DNA of 64,000 nt, taken from Linnemannia elongata. Taxonomy: Eukaryota; Mortierellomycota; Mortierellomycetes; Mortierellales; Mortierellaceae. Made by a program: the position numbers and the translations under genes. Shown here in pieces: positions 21,785 to 33,060 of the stretch (position 1 is the first letter of the stretch; every line of letters starts with the position of its first letter). The DNA is taken from positions 558,001 to 622,000 of the forward strand of contig JAXBDG010000002.1 in assembly GCA_036320915.1 (NCBI GenBank), in the 5' to 3' direction. Below the pieces are notes generated by a model. The model saw nothing but the letters and a program-made list of their open reading frames with translations, searched no databases and had not been told where the DNA came from.

Positions 21785-23906
21785 CAGAGGACATTATGGA
21801 AACAATATTGACGAAATATTCCACTGTAAATATTCATAATAGATCGAGTGTGCTGAAGTTTTAAAGGTAAGTCGAACAACACAGCCAAGATGCAGTGGTA
21901 ACAATAGCGCAAGGAACACTATAGGAGGTCTAACGCAATCATTCCCTCTATTTAATGACATTAGGAGTTGTCAGGTATACCAGTTCGACCTTGCTCTGAA
22001 CAAGTCTGCAAGGCACTCGGTCAAGCCTCGGTACAACTTCAGCCATCTGCGCTTCAAAGGACGTCTATTACCCCAGAATTATGGCAACGGGTCCTTTTAG
22101 CATGGAGGGAGCAATACAGGATACAACCCCATGAACGAGTGGATGTTGAAAACATTTCGGCAGATTTCGTCAACAACGCCCTCTTTCCACAGGTTACACA
22201 TGTCCAGCAACCACAGCAACCACAGCAACCACAGCAACCACAGCAACCACCACAGCAACCACCACAGATACCACAATCGCCACACCCGCATCATGCCCAG
22301 TATCCGATGCAATCACCACATACACCCCACGCACCGACACCACATCAACCACAGGCCACGTCAGGCGTCTTCAACCAACATCCCAGCCATGGTCTAGCAG
22401 TCCCTACAATTGCTGTTCGTCCTCCCTATACGCCCCCATATACCCAACCTCAGCCTAATCAACAAGCCGTAGCCCGTCAACAATACCCACAACACCAACA
22501 TCCATTGGTGCAAACTCCGTCCTATACGGCGCCTAATAACGTGGCAGGCGCCAACCTTCATGTACCAATGACAGGAATTCCTCCAGGCAGCGGATCAAAT
22601 TCCTCGCCCTCACACCATGGATCAAAATCCAATTCGAGTTCGGCTTCGTCAGCATCAGACGCTAAGGACAATGCTATGTTCAAGGACCGGTTTGGTCATT
22701 TGCTGACGGATCCCAGACGATTTCATGCTCCCACGTCGATTCTAGAGCGCGTTCATCATTTTTTCAAAGGACCGCCGCACCTCGACCCAGCATCTTTCGA
22801 AGGCACCTTCCTCGACTGCCCGATCTCGGTACCTTTCCCAGATATCATGGACAGCGAGGCATGGCTCGTGCCTGTTCCTGAGAGCAACGCGCGTCAAGGT
22901 TCGATGCCGCAGTTTGCACCCGTACAGTCCTGCTTCTTGCATGTGCCTATCTTACCGTCGAAGCGACGTTTCGAGACGGAGAATGAGGTTGTTCTTTTAG
23001 ACGACGTTCGGCTCGCCGGGCAATTGAACGCCAAACTCTGGGAAGAGTTTTCTGGAGGTATGCTCCCTTCACTTCCATCATGCACATGAATCATGTTACG
23101 TATGAAAGGAGGCCGCTGATGTTTTATCCTTTATATCAATCTTAGGAAACGTCGTGGAGGCCATTACTTTGGTACCGACATCAGCCACATGGTTCGTCAA
23201 GACGGAGTTGGCAGACTGGCCCTGCGTTGTCATGTCTGGCCTCAAGTTTGAGCAGGCGAACGGAGTTGACCCTTCTGGAAAGGTAATGTATCGCGTTCCT
23301 TTTTGTAATTCGATGTGACCGATTTGAATTTGATATAATATGAGGCTAACTTACCCTTGTGTCTCTTCCTATTTTCAGAAATATGCCGAGCTCCATAGTT
23401 ACATTGCAGTGTACCTTGGAAGAGATCCCCTGCGCCAGGCACAGTTTGTACAAACATTTCAGGATCTCGGCATCTCTCCACCCCAGGTCCCAGAGAACAC
23501 TTTTGCAGGTGCAAGCTCCCACAGCGCGCGTCCAAGTGCTCAAGATAGCCAGCACCGGTGGATTGCGGGGTTCAGGAGGCTGTTTAGAACACAGGGGCAC
23601 GGATCGAGTGCCAATGCTCATAAGGGCTCAGGCGGAAGTGGATCTGAACACCCGCGGGATGGTGGTCACTGGACTCCACAGGACGATGACGATGGAGATG
23701 ACATTGATCCAAGATTTGACGATATCTACAGCATTTTGCCACCGCACAAGAAGCCTCGTTTGGAAAGAACAGGTCGCCCCTCGGATGGACAAGCCGCTTG
23801 GCATCACAGCAAGCGGCGGAAGAAGGACGATGAAGGTTTCGCCAAGGTTAAGGATCATTCACAGCATAATCAAACATATGGCAGCGATGCTGAGATGTCA
23901 GAGTAG
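21291..23906 (+). CDS. Unknown protein with a bacterial/phage-style helical domain at the N-terminus
   Basis: Six exons, 21291-21374, 21498-21722, 21843-21866 (24 nt), 21965-23057, 23146-23282 and 23379-23906, sum to 2091 nt, 696 residues. Residues about 45-170 read FREIILNRLW, FCKHQWDILKPRKTLLIECAEVLKELS, SEQVCKALGQ and PELWQRVLLAWREQ. This resembles the pattern REI--RLY--FE-YC-ERW---R--A--LI-AAEVV--LS, E-Q-R-L, W--A seen in bacterial and phage proteins linked to plasmid replication or partition. The 24-nt exon encodes the core IECAEVLK, and its inclusion restores that pattern, which supports the model. Then follow a Gln/Pro/His-rich linker (QPQ repeats), a central folded region (FKDRFGHLLTDPRRF to SGNVVEAITLVP, PCVVMSGLKFEQ) and a polar tail. 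Role unknown; the domain match is by eye. Start codon is the first ATG in frame and is less certain. Confidence 0.75.
21750..21782. repeat. Poly-A run, 33 bases, in an intron
   Basis: Uninterrupted A run within intron 2 of the 21291-23906 gene. Confidence 0.9.
22203..22265 (+). repeat. Coding CCACAGCAA repeat (Gln-Gln-Pro)
   Basis: Several near-identical 9-bp units encode a QQP tract in the linker of the 21291-23906 protein. Confidence 0.85.
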
Positions 23907-24330
23907 TCTTTCGTCGAAAAAGGGGCGGTGCTTGGGTACGAAAGTGGTGTCCAAAGCCCTGAATAAAATAATCCTCGGCGCTAAGGATAAAAAAAAACGA
24001 CGCTAGCGAGTCCAGGCAAGTCGCCCGAGGAACATGGCGTCACATAAAGGGCAGCCTTTGGTTCTCACTCGCGCTTTTTATCTTTCTTTCACACTTTTTT
24101 CCTTTACTCTATTCCTTGCAACTCATTCAACCACACTTATCAACTTGACTCATTCACTCTTGTACAGCAGGCATCACATCCTCATCCTCCCTTGCACTCG
24201 AACTTTGTTTTTACGTTCAACCTCCAATCGCAAAGGTGTTTTCACCTCTTTTTGTATTTTACACATTCACAACTAATATTAAATACACAACATTAACCTC
24301 GAAGCGAATGCTCAGGCCATTGAACGGAGT
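23907..24330. other. Intergenic region
   Basis: Tandem genes on the same strand. Candidate poly-A signal GAATAAAATAA near 23961. Pyrimidine-rich leader before the transporter start. Nothing else seen. Confidence 0.6.
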
Positions 24331-27300
24331 ATGAACACCACAACAACAACGATGACGGAGCAGACCTGCCAACATTCCAACTTGGCAATCACCATCGACC
24401 ATGACACCTCGCGATCTCAGTTGTCAGGTTCAGAGACCTCCGCTCGCCAGCGAAAACCAGGACTCCATGGACGGGCACGCATCTGGGGGCCCAACAAGAC
24501 TGTGCGAATGATCCTCTTGACCACCGCCCTCATGGGGTGAGTTCTTTTGGTTACCGATTATTTTAGGGCTGTTTCGTTTGTCAGCATAGAGATGATAGCA
24601 TGATCTTTCTCTTTATCCCTCTCCCTTGTCGTTCTATCCCCTGTATACCCCGCGACGCACTAACCGAGTAGCTGCCTTTTTGTTCATTCTATCCATCCCC
24701 AATCGCTCTCTTCTCTTCTGTAGACTTCAATTCACTTGTAAGTGAAGAACTATTAACACAGCAACGCCGATGCATTGTCATCCTCGAGTTTGACACTGTG
24801 TTTGTATTTAAGTTTATCGTTTCTGCTATCTCTGCGAAAGGGAAATGCTCTCTTGTCGACGATGATATCATGACCGTGTCTTTGAACTGGCTCAAACTTC
24901 GCCGAGGAAAATCATTTTCTTTCCCAGCAACGATATGCGGCGAATTTCGAAGCCAAAAGAAGCTCACTGTTCTATATCATATTGATGACATTCGCATAGG
25001 GTCGGTAGAGATGGCCTATGGAACCCCATTCTTGCTACAACTCGGGCTATCGAAATCACTCATGTCGCTCGTCTGGCTGGCTGGACCCCTTTCTGGTAAT
25101 AGCAACAGACATCGCTTCGCTCTTTCATGCGTAAGATTGAATGTTCTCCTCTTGCTTCGAAACAGCTGATTGAGGTTTTACATCCTTTTTGCATTGGACA
25201 CCTAGGCTTGGTGATGCAGCCGGTGGTCGGCGCACTCTCGGATCGATGCACCTCAAAGTTGGGCCGGCGGCGTCCTTTTCTTATAATCGGGGTCACTGCA
25301 GTAGTAGTATCGTTCCTTTGTCTGGGCTGGTGTAAAGAGATCATGGCTGGAGTCTTTGGCGCCGATTATGACAACGTAAGTTCCTTTCTTATCTCCATCC
25401 CTTTCATCTTGTCCAACAACTGTCGCCATTGACTACGGTAGCTAAGTATTACACCTCTTTCATCTCACCATAGCTTGACAGCGCGACAATTCTGATGGCA
25501 GTGGGTTCAATCTATATCCTTGACTTTGCTATCAATTGTGGTAAGAACATGAGTTCACATTGCAATGTTGGACTCAATTGCCCTTGCGTCCAGTATTAAT
25601 CAACCATATTGTTATGTTCGACTGTGATTCTAGTGCAAGCAAGCTGCAGGACGCTGATTGTCGATAGTTTGCCATCTTCACAACAGGAGGCGGCGGCTGC
25701 ATGGGCGAGTCGGCTCATGGGACTGGGAGGCATTTTCGGTTACTTTATGGGCAACGTCAACTTGCCAGAGTTGATACCAGCCTTTGGCGACGCACAGATT
25801 AAAGGGCTGTGCGTAGTTGCTTGTCTCTTTTTGATTCTCACCGTTGGGCTGACTTGCATCACCGTCACTGAACAAGTCATGGTTCGAGCAGCAAAGTAAG
25901 TTACATTGCGTCACTTAAGGACACGAGCGCTTAGAAGAGAAACATCTATAGGACCTAACACGCAATTGCATTACTTCGTAGGGTGTCAACGTCGTCGATG
26001 GACGAGTTCTTGCAGGGATTCAAATCAATTCTCCGCGCCATTCGATACCTGCCAACACGAATCCAGCACCTCTGCAATGTTCAGTTCTTTGCGTGGATGG
26101 GCTGGTTTCCGTTCTTGTTTTACTCGTCCACATACATCGCTGAAATATACACCCAGGAGACGAGTCGGATCGACCCCAATGACCCAATGGCGCAGGAACC
26201 CGGAGTGGGTGTTCAGGATGCCGCTGTCAGAGCAGGCTCGTACTGTCTTCTTATTTACTCTATTGTCTCATTGATCGCCTCGATCATGCTTCCGGTATTT
26301 GTTGCACCAGCAGAGTCGCCCGGGACAGGATCAAAGGGACCCTTTTCGAGTGCCAGGACAGAAGGTGGCTTTGGCGGAAACAAACGCTCATCGAAGTGGT
26401 GGAGGCGATGGCCAAGGTGGTTGCAACTTCCGATCCGTGGACTGACATTGCCCAGGATGTACACGCTCTCACTTGCCTTGGTATCGTTCTCTCTTGTGAG
26501 TACGTGGTATGTTCAAGACCTGAGAGGGTCCACCATCCTCTTCGCAGGGTGTGGTGTCGCGTGGGCTGTCTCGATGTGGGCGCCATTCTCTATTCTGGGC
26601 GAAGTCATCTCTCAACAGATGCAGGAGGAACAGCACCAAGGACGGCTCCGAGGCGGCGTCAATGGAACCGTGCGTGCTGAATCGGCAGAGGTGCTTTATT
26701 CCAAGGATGAGCTGGACGATGATGAAGCTGACGGAGAAGAAATTGGAATGACTGAGGGGCGGTCAGGGCGACAATATCAGCCTGTGCGAGTACGAGAGAG
26801 CATGGAGGAGACGTTTGGGTCAATGAGGAGTCGTGCTGCCACACCTTCACCCACGACGGCGGATGGACCAATAGGACCAGGGGCAGGATCATCTACATGG
26901 ACGACATCGACTGAGTTTGATGCGGATCTTTCCAAGCTAGAGTATGAATCAGAGGACTCTGAGAATTTCAGCAGCAGCGAGGCTGACGGCGAGTACAAGC
27001 AACCGCGTAAGCAGAAGAAGCACCGTACTTCTGATGAAGAAAGAAGGTGAGTGTAACTTTTATAATCTTTAAGGTATTTCAAAGTGGCGACTTGTGTGAT
27101 GTAACCGAATAATAATGAGAAATATAATCTTTTGGTTCACTATCTTTAGCGATGGTTCACATCCAGGAACAGGGTCAGGATCGACAGCAACAACAACGCC
27201 TCCTTCAGGGACCCCGGCTTCCGAAGCATCTTCAGCTGGTGCGCTCCTTGGAATCCACAACATTTACATTGTGCTACCACAGTTCCTGGTCAGCTTCCTG

Positions 27301-27504
27301 AGCAGTCTAGTCTTTGCAGCGATCGAGCCCAAGACCTCCTCGCCTGGTGATCCTACTACTGAATTGCCTGCTGTAGAGGCCGCGGGCAACCCAGATACCA
27401 TTGGTGTGATGTTGCGGTTCGGAGGTGTGATGGCTGGGATCGCAGCACTATTGAGTATAAGGCTGTGGAAGCAACCACGATCAATTGCTCCTTCAAATAT
27501 CTGA
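24331..27504 (+). CDS. GPH-family sugar/proton symporter (sucrose or alpha-glucoside type)
   Basis: Members import disaccharides with protons across the plasma membrane; related proteins are plant SUTs, animal SLC45 and the fission yeast alpha-glucoside carrier Sut1. Eight exons: 24331-24536, 24724-24737 (14 nt), 25000-25095, 25206-25375, 25474-25540, 25634-25895, 25982-27046 and 27150-27504; 2235 nt, 744 residues. Family marks: [20 protein letters not shown] in helix 1, [22 protein letters not shown] then [12 protein letters not shown], and [13 protein letters not shown] late in the protein. About twelve hydrophobic segments are visible. Between the [10 protein letters not shown] segment and the final helices (about residues 483-662) is an unusually long acidic Ser-rich loop, likely cytosolic and a regulatory or phosphorylation target. 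Skipping the 14-nt exon would break the frame. Substrate not provable from sequence. Confidence 0.93.
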
Positions 27505-27799
27505 AAGCACTTCAACAGGACCTAAAAAACCCCAATGTGCAATAAACAGAGTAAAAACAACTTCGCCCAATATCTTTTTTTTTTCGCCAACCCAGAAAAT
27601 GCACATATAAGTAAACATACAAAAAAACAAACACCAATGTAGTCAAGGGGATATTCGAGTCATCATCCAAACAAAACAAGATCAAGCTGGATCTCAGTTT
27701 ATTTTATCCTGTCATCCCGGGATGTGTTTTTTTCAGTAATCTCTGGTCGTCAAGACACCCAAAGTCTTTTGATTAGAAAAGGCAAAAGGGAGGGATAAT

Positions 27800-28689
27800 T
27801 TACAGAGCACGGAGGGTCTTCTGGAAGTAGTTGGCGAGGGGACCCTTCTCGTTCAAGTACTTGACGTAGCAGCCATCGGGCTGGAGACGGCCAGCAGCAC
27901 GCTCGGTGACGTAGTCCTCGCGAGAGAGCTTGGTGAAACCCCACTTCTTGGAGACGATGATCTTCTGGCGACCGGCGAACTTGAACTTGGCACGGCGGAG
28001 GGACTCGATAACGACGGCCTTGTTGGAGTCCTTGGTACGGATCGAGAAGATGACCTGACCAATGTCGACACGGGCAGCGGTACCGTTGGGCTTACCGTAG
28101 GCACCACGCATACCGGTCTGAAGACGATCAGCACCGGCACAGGACAACATCTTGTTGATACGGAGGACGTGGAAAGGGTGGAGACGGACACGCATGTGGA
28201 ACGAATCCTTTCCAGAGGTCTTGGAGATGTACTTGTTGGCGCAAATGCGGCCAGCCTCGAGAGCCTCGGACGAGATCTGCTGCTTCTCGTCGCAGAGCAA
28301 GTGGACGCAGAGGGGGAACTCGTCAACACCGGCCTTCTTACGACCAAGATCGTAGATACGGATCTTGGGGTCTGTGAGTTGGAAGATAAAATGAAGATAA
28401 TTGGTATTGGTATTAGCAAAAGGTCTTTCTCGAGTGTTCGACTAGTGTCTTCCTTTCAGCCAATATTCTGTCCAGATCGCAACCATAATTCGGAGAGGGC
28501 TCCTGTATGTTCTTCAGTCGTCCTGCGGTTTGCATATGTCCAACTGTCAAGTCCAACTGAAAGAATTCCCATAGTCTCCGAAAGCCGAAGATGAAAAAAG
28601 GACTCACCAGGGACACCACGGCAGAAACGAGACTTAGGGTAAGCCTTGTTCTTCTGGTATCTGTAGCAACGAGCTGGACGACGACCCAT
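27800..28689 (-). CDS. RPL10: 60S ribosomal protein L10 (uL16)
   Basis: uL16 sits near the peptidyl transferase and P-site region and is added late in 60S maturation in the cytoplasm. Exons 28689-28608 and 28371-27800 (intron 236 bp) total 654 nt, 217 residues, close to the yeast protein. It begins [20 protein letters not shown], the junction gives [15 protein letters not shown], and conserved [37 protein letters not shown] and [13 protein letters not shown] are intact. The intron after an 82-nt first exon fits the 5'-biased introns of fungal ribosomal protein genes. Strong preference for C-ending codons suggests high expression. The gene is convergent with the sugar transporter (295 bp apart). 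Confidence 0.98.
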
Positions 28690-29761
28690 TTTGACTAATA
28701 GAGGCGGAAAGGTGAAAGTAGAGACGATTCGTGGTTAGGAATGCATCTCCAAATCGATCGAAGTGGGTTGTATTTTTAAGAAAGGATTCCTGATGCTCAG
28801 TCATTCCTTCAGGCTGGAGCAAAGAGTTGATCTGGGGTGCGCCTGCTGAGAGTTGGTTGAGGAGATTGGCGGAGGGCAGTGTGCCGATAAAAAAAGTCGG
28901 TTGGGTAGGTTGATTAAGCGATTGCCGTTCGAAGCTGACGTTTTGCTTATGGTAACTGCTGGCTGGTGCTGGGTCTCTCCAAAACGAGCCGAACGATCAA
29001 AGGTTCGCCATGCCGACAAGACAAGTCGCGCCACTCTGAACGTCGCCCTCGATGAAGGTGGATTGTCGATCGGGTAGTTCTCCTACTTTACTGCAAGAGT
29101 TTACAGCCTCGATGCCATCGTCCAAGCTGACCGTGAGTCGACAGTAGACTGAAAGGGTGTTTGGTTGAGTGTGCTGCCGGTTCCGATTGTTGTGTGTCAC
29201 TCTCCCTTCCACCTCTGACCTGGCCGAACTGATGGTGTTGGTGAACATCAACGATGAGTTTGCCAGAGCGACCTTCCTGAACCTCCTGAGCTTCCTGCAC
29301 GTCGCCCTCCGTTACTCCTTCAATGAAAAGCAACCACGCTACTGATCGATTGATAGGATGCTTTGAACGATGCAACCGATCCATCGACCGATGGATGCTT
29401 GTCTGTCTGATATAAACGATCCGTCGTCTCGTTCAATTACATTTTTTTTGGGATGGTTTGAGAAGGAACAAATCAGACCCCACGAGAATCGACATATAAA
29501 TTTCATTCCAAGTTAAGGGGATCGTATTGGCTCTCAATTGCTTCATTCCTTGGACAGCCTCACAGACCGACACCAATTTCATTCGGAGCATTCGGTGCAT
29601 GTAGCCCATTGTGAGAAAAAAGTATCATTGTTCGCTACGTCAAAAAGATAGCTAACTACAAGAGTATGTACAAAATAGCGAAAGAAGTTATGGATATAAT
29701 GGTGCTGCGGGAGTGCCCTGCCAAGAAGGTCAAATGCTAAACAAGGAACAACACAACAGAA
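28690..29761. other. Intergenic region upstream of RPL10
   Basis: About 1.1 kb. Two short minus-strand stretches read as similar peptides (FIEGVTEGDVQEAQ at about 29280-29325 and TFIEGDVQSGA at about 29030-29065), but no gene model can be built. A small inverted repeat with 8-bp arms lies at 29379-29396 (ATCCATCG, 2-bp spacer, CGATGGAT). Confidence 0.5.
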
Positions 29762-30417
29762 CTAGTTCTCATGCTCGCTCTCGTTGGCGTCAAGTTTGAA
29801 CGGTTGATCTTTCTTGGCACCCTTCCCCGGCACTTCTACATCTGCCTGCAAGTCCTCGTCGTCGTCCACAAACGGAGCATCATCATCCACATCGTCAGCT
29901 CCAGATGTCATCCTGTATGGCTCCCCATCATCCTGACTACCATCCTCATCGTCATCGTCCAGATACCTAGCCTGTCTCGTCATTGGCTTCAACAATCTTC
30001 CTCCACCTCCTGCAGCCACCAACTCCTCACCACCTTCACCACCCAAATCCTCAAACTGAGCATCCAATTCATCCCAATCAATCCGTGTAGCGCCTTCAAG
30101 GTCATCATCCGACAACGCAATGGGTCCTCGTGTAGCACTATTACCACTGTTCTGTCCTCCAAACATCTGTAAGGGGATGGTCAGGTTCCGTGGGATGAGC
30201 GTTGATGCCTTTCGAAAACAGAATAGGAGTCCTGCGAGTGAGCATATTGTGATGACTATCGACTACATTGAATATAAGATATTTGTTGAGAGTGTGAGAA
30301 AGTGAAAGTTTGAAATGCTTATCTATTGAACAGAGAATGTAGGTATTGATAGAAGCAGAAAAAAAAAAGAACTTACGAAACCCATGCCGATGGTAGGGTC
30401 ATCGTCGCCAAAACCAG
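29762..30417 (-). CDS. Acidic protein of unknown function, 5' end unresolved
   Basis: Two exons are clear: 30417-30377 (41 nt, FGDDDPTIGMGF) and 30166-29762 (135 codons including stop). They are joined by an intron with donor GTAAGTT and acceptor TACAG, in phase. The protein continues MFGGQNSGNSATRG, SDDDLEGATRIDWDELDAQFED, an acidic run and the end NESEHEN. The first of these exons needs one base of a codon from an earlier exon. An ATG at 30771 (MDFKG then GTAAGTT) is a tempting first exon, but its phase does not fit directly, so an intermediate exon is missing from my model. I recognise no family. The gene lies head-to-tail behind CK2 beta on the same strand. Confidence 0.6.
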
Positions 30418-30931
30418 CTATGCATGCCAAGGGGAGAAATGGAGGGAAAGTACAGCTGTTAAGTATTTGTGTGAACTACAACATAAGAGTCAAAAGAAGC
30501 TAATCAGGGCCACTGCTCTAAACGAGGTAGTTTTCCGGTTCCATGAACGAGTCATGGACACCTACTTGGCATGGCACCTGAGTCTGAGCGTATGTATGGC
30601 ATTGTGTGAATGGAGCAAAGAGGAGAGGTGAGTGAGAACCAAAAGTCGAAGGGGTCGAGGGTGCAAAGGCCAAGAGTTCAGAACGGGGTTGGGCGTGGAA
30701 AGGAAAACGGTCCTGTGCTTCCATTGAATGCTCCAATGGCACAAATGAACTTACCCCTTAAAATCCATCTTAAACGTGCCCTTGACCGAATGCTCGACAA
30801 TCGTTAATACAGTTTATTCTTACAGGCAAAACGTTCTGCTCTCAACAGCCTCATTTCTTCTACCGTCGTCTCCTTCTCCACCATTCTCATCCTCCTCTGA
30901 TAACCCTCCGGTCGAACGAAACTGGCGCGCA

Positions 30932-32266
30932 TTAGTTCACATCCGCCATAGCGCCAGACTCTGTTGCAACGCCAGTTCCGTCAGCCGCCCTGTTCTTATG
31001 GTTCTGCTGTCCAGACGAAGAGCCCTGCGCGGCCGTTGTGGGGAGTCCCTCGATGCCTGCCATGATCCTTGCATGGCTCTCCTCGCGGATCATATCCTGG
31101 TATCGGTGCTGCTTGGCGACATCGTGCAACTTGAATCCGAAAATACGGGGCACATAACGGTCCGTGCTCTTTGGTGGCACCAATTGGGGGTAGACCTGGA
31201 AGAGCATGTGAGGGAAACTGCAGCCAAAGTAAGCGCCGTCGATCGAGGCATGTCGGCTCGATTTGGGGTTGTAAATGTCCTCGCAGCGGCAGCAGAACAG
31301 CTTGACAGATTTGGAGTAGGGGACGTCAGAGAGTGCAACAGGGAGCAGAGGGTGGTTGTGGCAGAGCACTCTGGGGCAGCGTCCGAAATCGCACTTCTTG
31401 AACTTTTCCAGCTGTTGTTTTTTGTCGACAATAGTTGTGAATTTAATGCCGGTGGTTTAATTAGTGGCGTAGATGAATGAGTCGAGAGGTATGAGAAAAG
31501 CAATGGCCAGTTAGTGGACGTTCCGAGGTGCTTTAACAGCCGTCATTGACAAGCATGTGTGGCAAGCAAAGGGTTCCATACCATTTTTGTGAGTCCGTGG
31601 GTAGTGATGATAAATCTGGCGTGGATCAAGCCATACAAGTGGCGAGCCGACTTTTCGACAATATCGCGCATCTCCTCGTCCAAGTTCTCATCTATAAAAG
31701 CGTTATTTCAAAGTAATAAAGGCGACGACGTCATCTCGAGTTAGCGATACCATCTCTGTATTTTCTCCGCATGAAGTTGGTTCTTTTCTGCTATCCCTAC
31801 ATCACCAAAGCTGCAAAATAAAAATAAACATTCACTGTCGCTTATGCCTTATGAATTGATATTGATGTAGTGTTTTTCGAATCATACCAAGATTGTCGGT
31901 GATCAAGTCCAAAGCCTGCGAGTAGTACTGGACCTCCGTGTTCAATCCAGTCAAGTTGAAGCGGTCCAGGATGTACTCCTCGTCGACCTCGCAAAAGTAT
32001 TCATTGCCCTTGGTGCCCAAGAACCAGTCGATCCAGTACTTGGTGTAGTCAGAGTCCGATCCGCTTGTGTAATCATCCACTATTGTACAGAAAACGGAGG
32101 GAAGGAAGGAAGGAAGGAGAGAACTTTGTTAGAAAGGACATCCAGCAGGGTGTTAAATCCTTGAAATTTCACAAGGAGCGGGTATGATGACACCTTTCAT
32201 ATCTCACTTTGCACAATAATTATTCATGAATAAAAGGCTCAGTCAGTTATGAAGCGTTTACTTACT
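30932..32266 (-). CDS. CKB1: Casein kinase 2 regulatory subunit beta
   Basis: CK2 beta dimerises through a zinc finger and organises the tetrameric CK2 kinase in nucleus and cytoplasm. Coding exons: a single base A at 32266, then 32079-31888, 31691-31582 and 31411-30932; 783 nt, 260 residues. The start codon is split. Exon 1 ends ACCACCA before GTAAGT, and exon 2 opens TGGATGATTAC, so splicing makes ACCACCATGG, a strong initiation context. Domain marks: [43 protein letters not shown], the zinc-binding pairs in CPRVLC and [19 protein letters not shown] and [12 protein letters not shown]. The C-terminal 50 residues are Ser/Gly-rich and differ between species. Family is secure. The only other reading is a downstream ATG, which would drop the N-terminus. 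Confidence 0.95.
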
Positions 32267-33060
32267 GGTGGTTCTAATCGAGAAGAATCCGTGCAACGAA
32301 GACCGGTTGCGAAAACGGAGGAAAAAACGGATTGAGTAAGAGTGAGAGGATCAAAATAGTTAGTGAACTGTACCAAGTGTCGTTGCTCCCTTTCAGTGTA
32401 CTAAGCCGTCGGCCAGTCAAAACTGGCTTTTCCTTGGCTCTGAAGTTGACTGGTTGTCTTTAGTTGAAGAGAGGCTCCAGGGAGACTGTTGATTGCCAGT
32501 CTGAAGAAAGCCCACCAATTGTCAGAAGGCAGTTGCTATCCTGAGATGTGTTCCTTTAGCAGCTTGTTGAGCACAGGTCCGTCTGTGTGATGGAGGCCGC
32601 ACAGTCATCTGGTCAAGTTTCACAAGGAAAGTCCTGCAAGCCGAGTTTAATTGCATCCAGCAGTGTTTGTTTGCTGTTGTCTAAAACTTGTAATCCTGTA
32701 TATACATACGTTTTTGATTGGTTAGTGTTGATGGAAGAAAGGAGGGGTGCGTGTTGGGTGGGCGAAGGGATGGAAGGGATGGAAAGGATGGAAGGGTGGA
32801 TTGAGCAGCCAAAGAAGGGTATAAAAAAAAAAGACTCCAGGGTGGATGCATAGGCAGCAGTGACTCTGCAACTGGCTGCCCACTGCCACCACACAACAAA
32901 AACCCTCTCCGCGACAAGCCACAAATTAGATTTTCACAACTATGCATGTTGCCTCCCTGCCTCCTAACCTTGCTGAGCCCACGGCAAACACATGACGCAC
33001 AAAATGATGTACAATCGACAATGGCTTTTAATTATGTCTTCAATCGAAATAACGATTATT
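32267..33060. other. Intergenic region with CK2 beta leader
   Basis: Includes the untranslated part of CK2 beta exon 1 (from 32267 outwards, length unknown) and GGATGGAAG-type repeats at about 32764-32800. No gene supported. Confidence 0.6.

Noticed and set aside
29379..29396. Short perfect inverted repeat as a terminator or operator
   Set aside because: Eight-base arms are common by chance, and bacterial-style terminators do not apply in a fungal nucleus.
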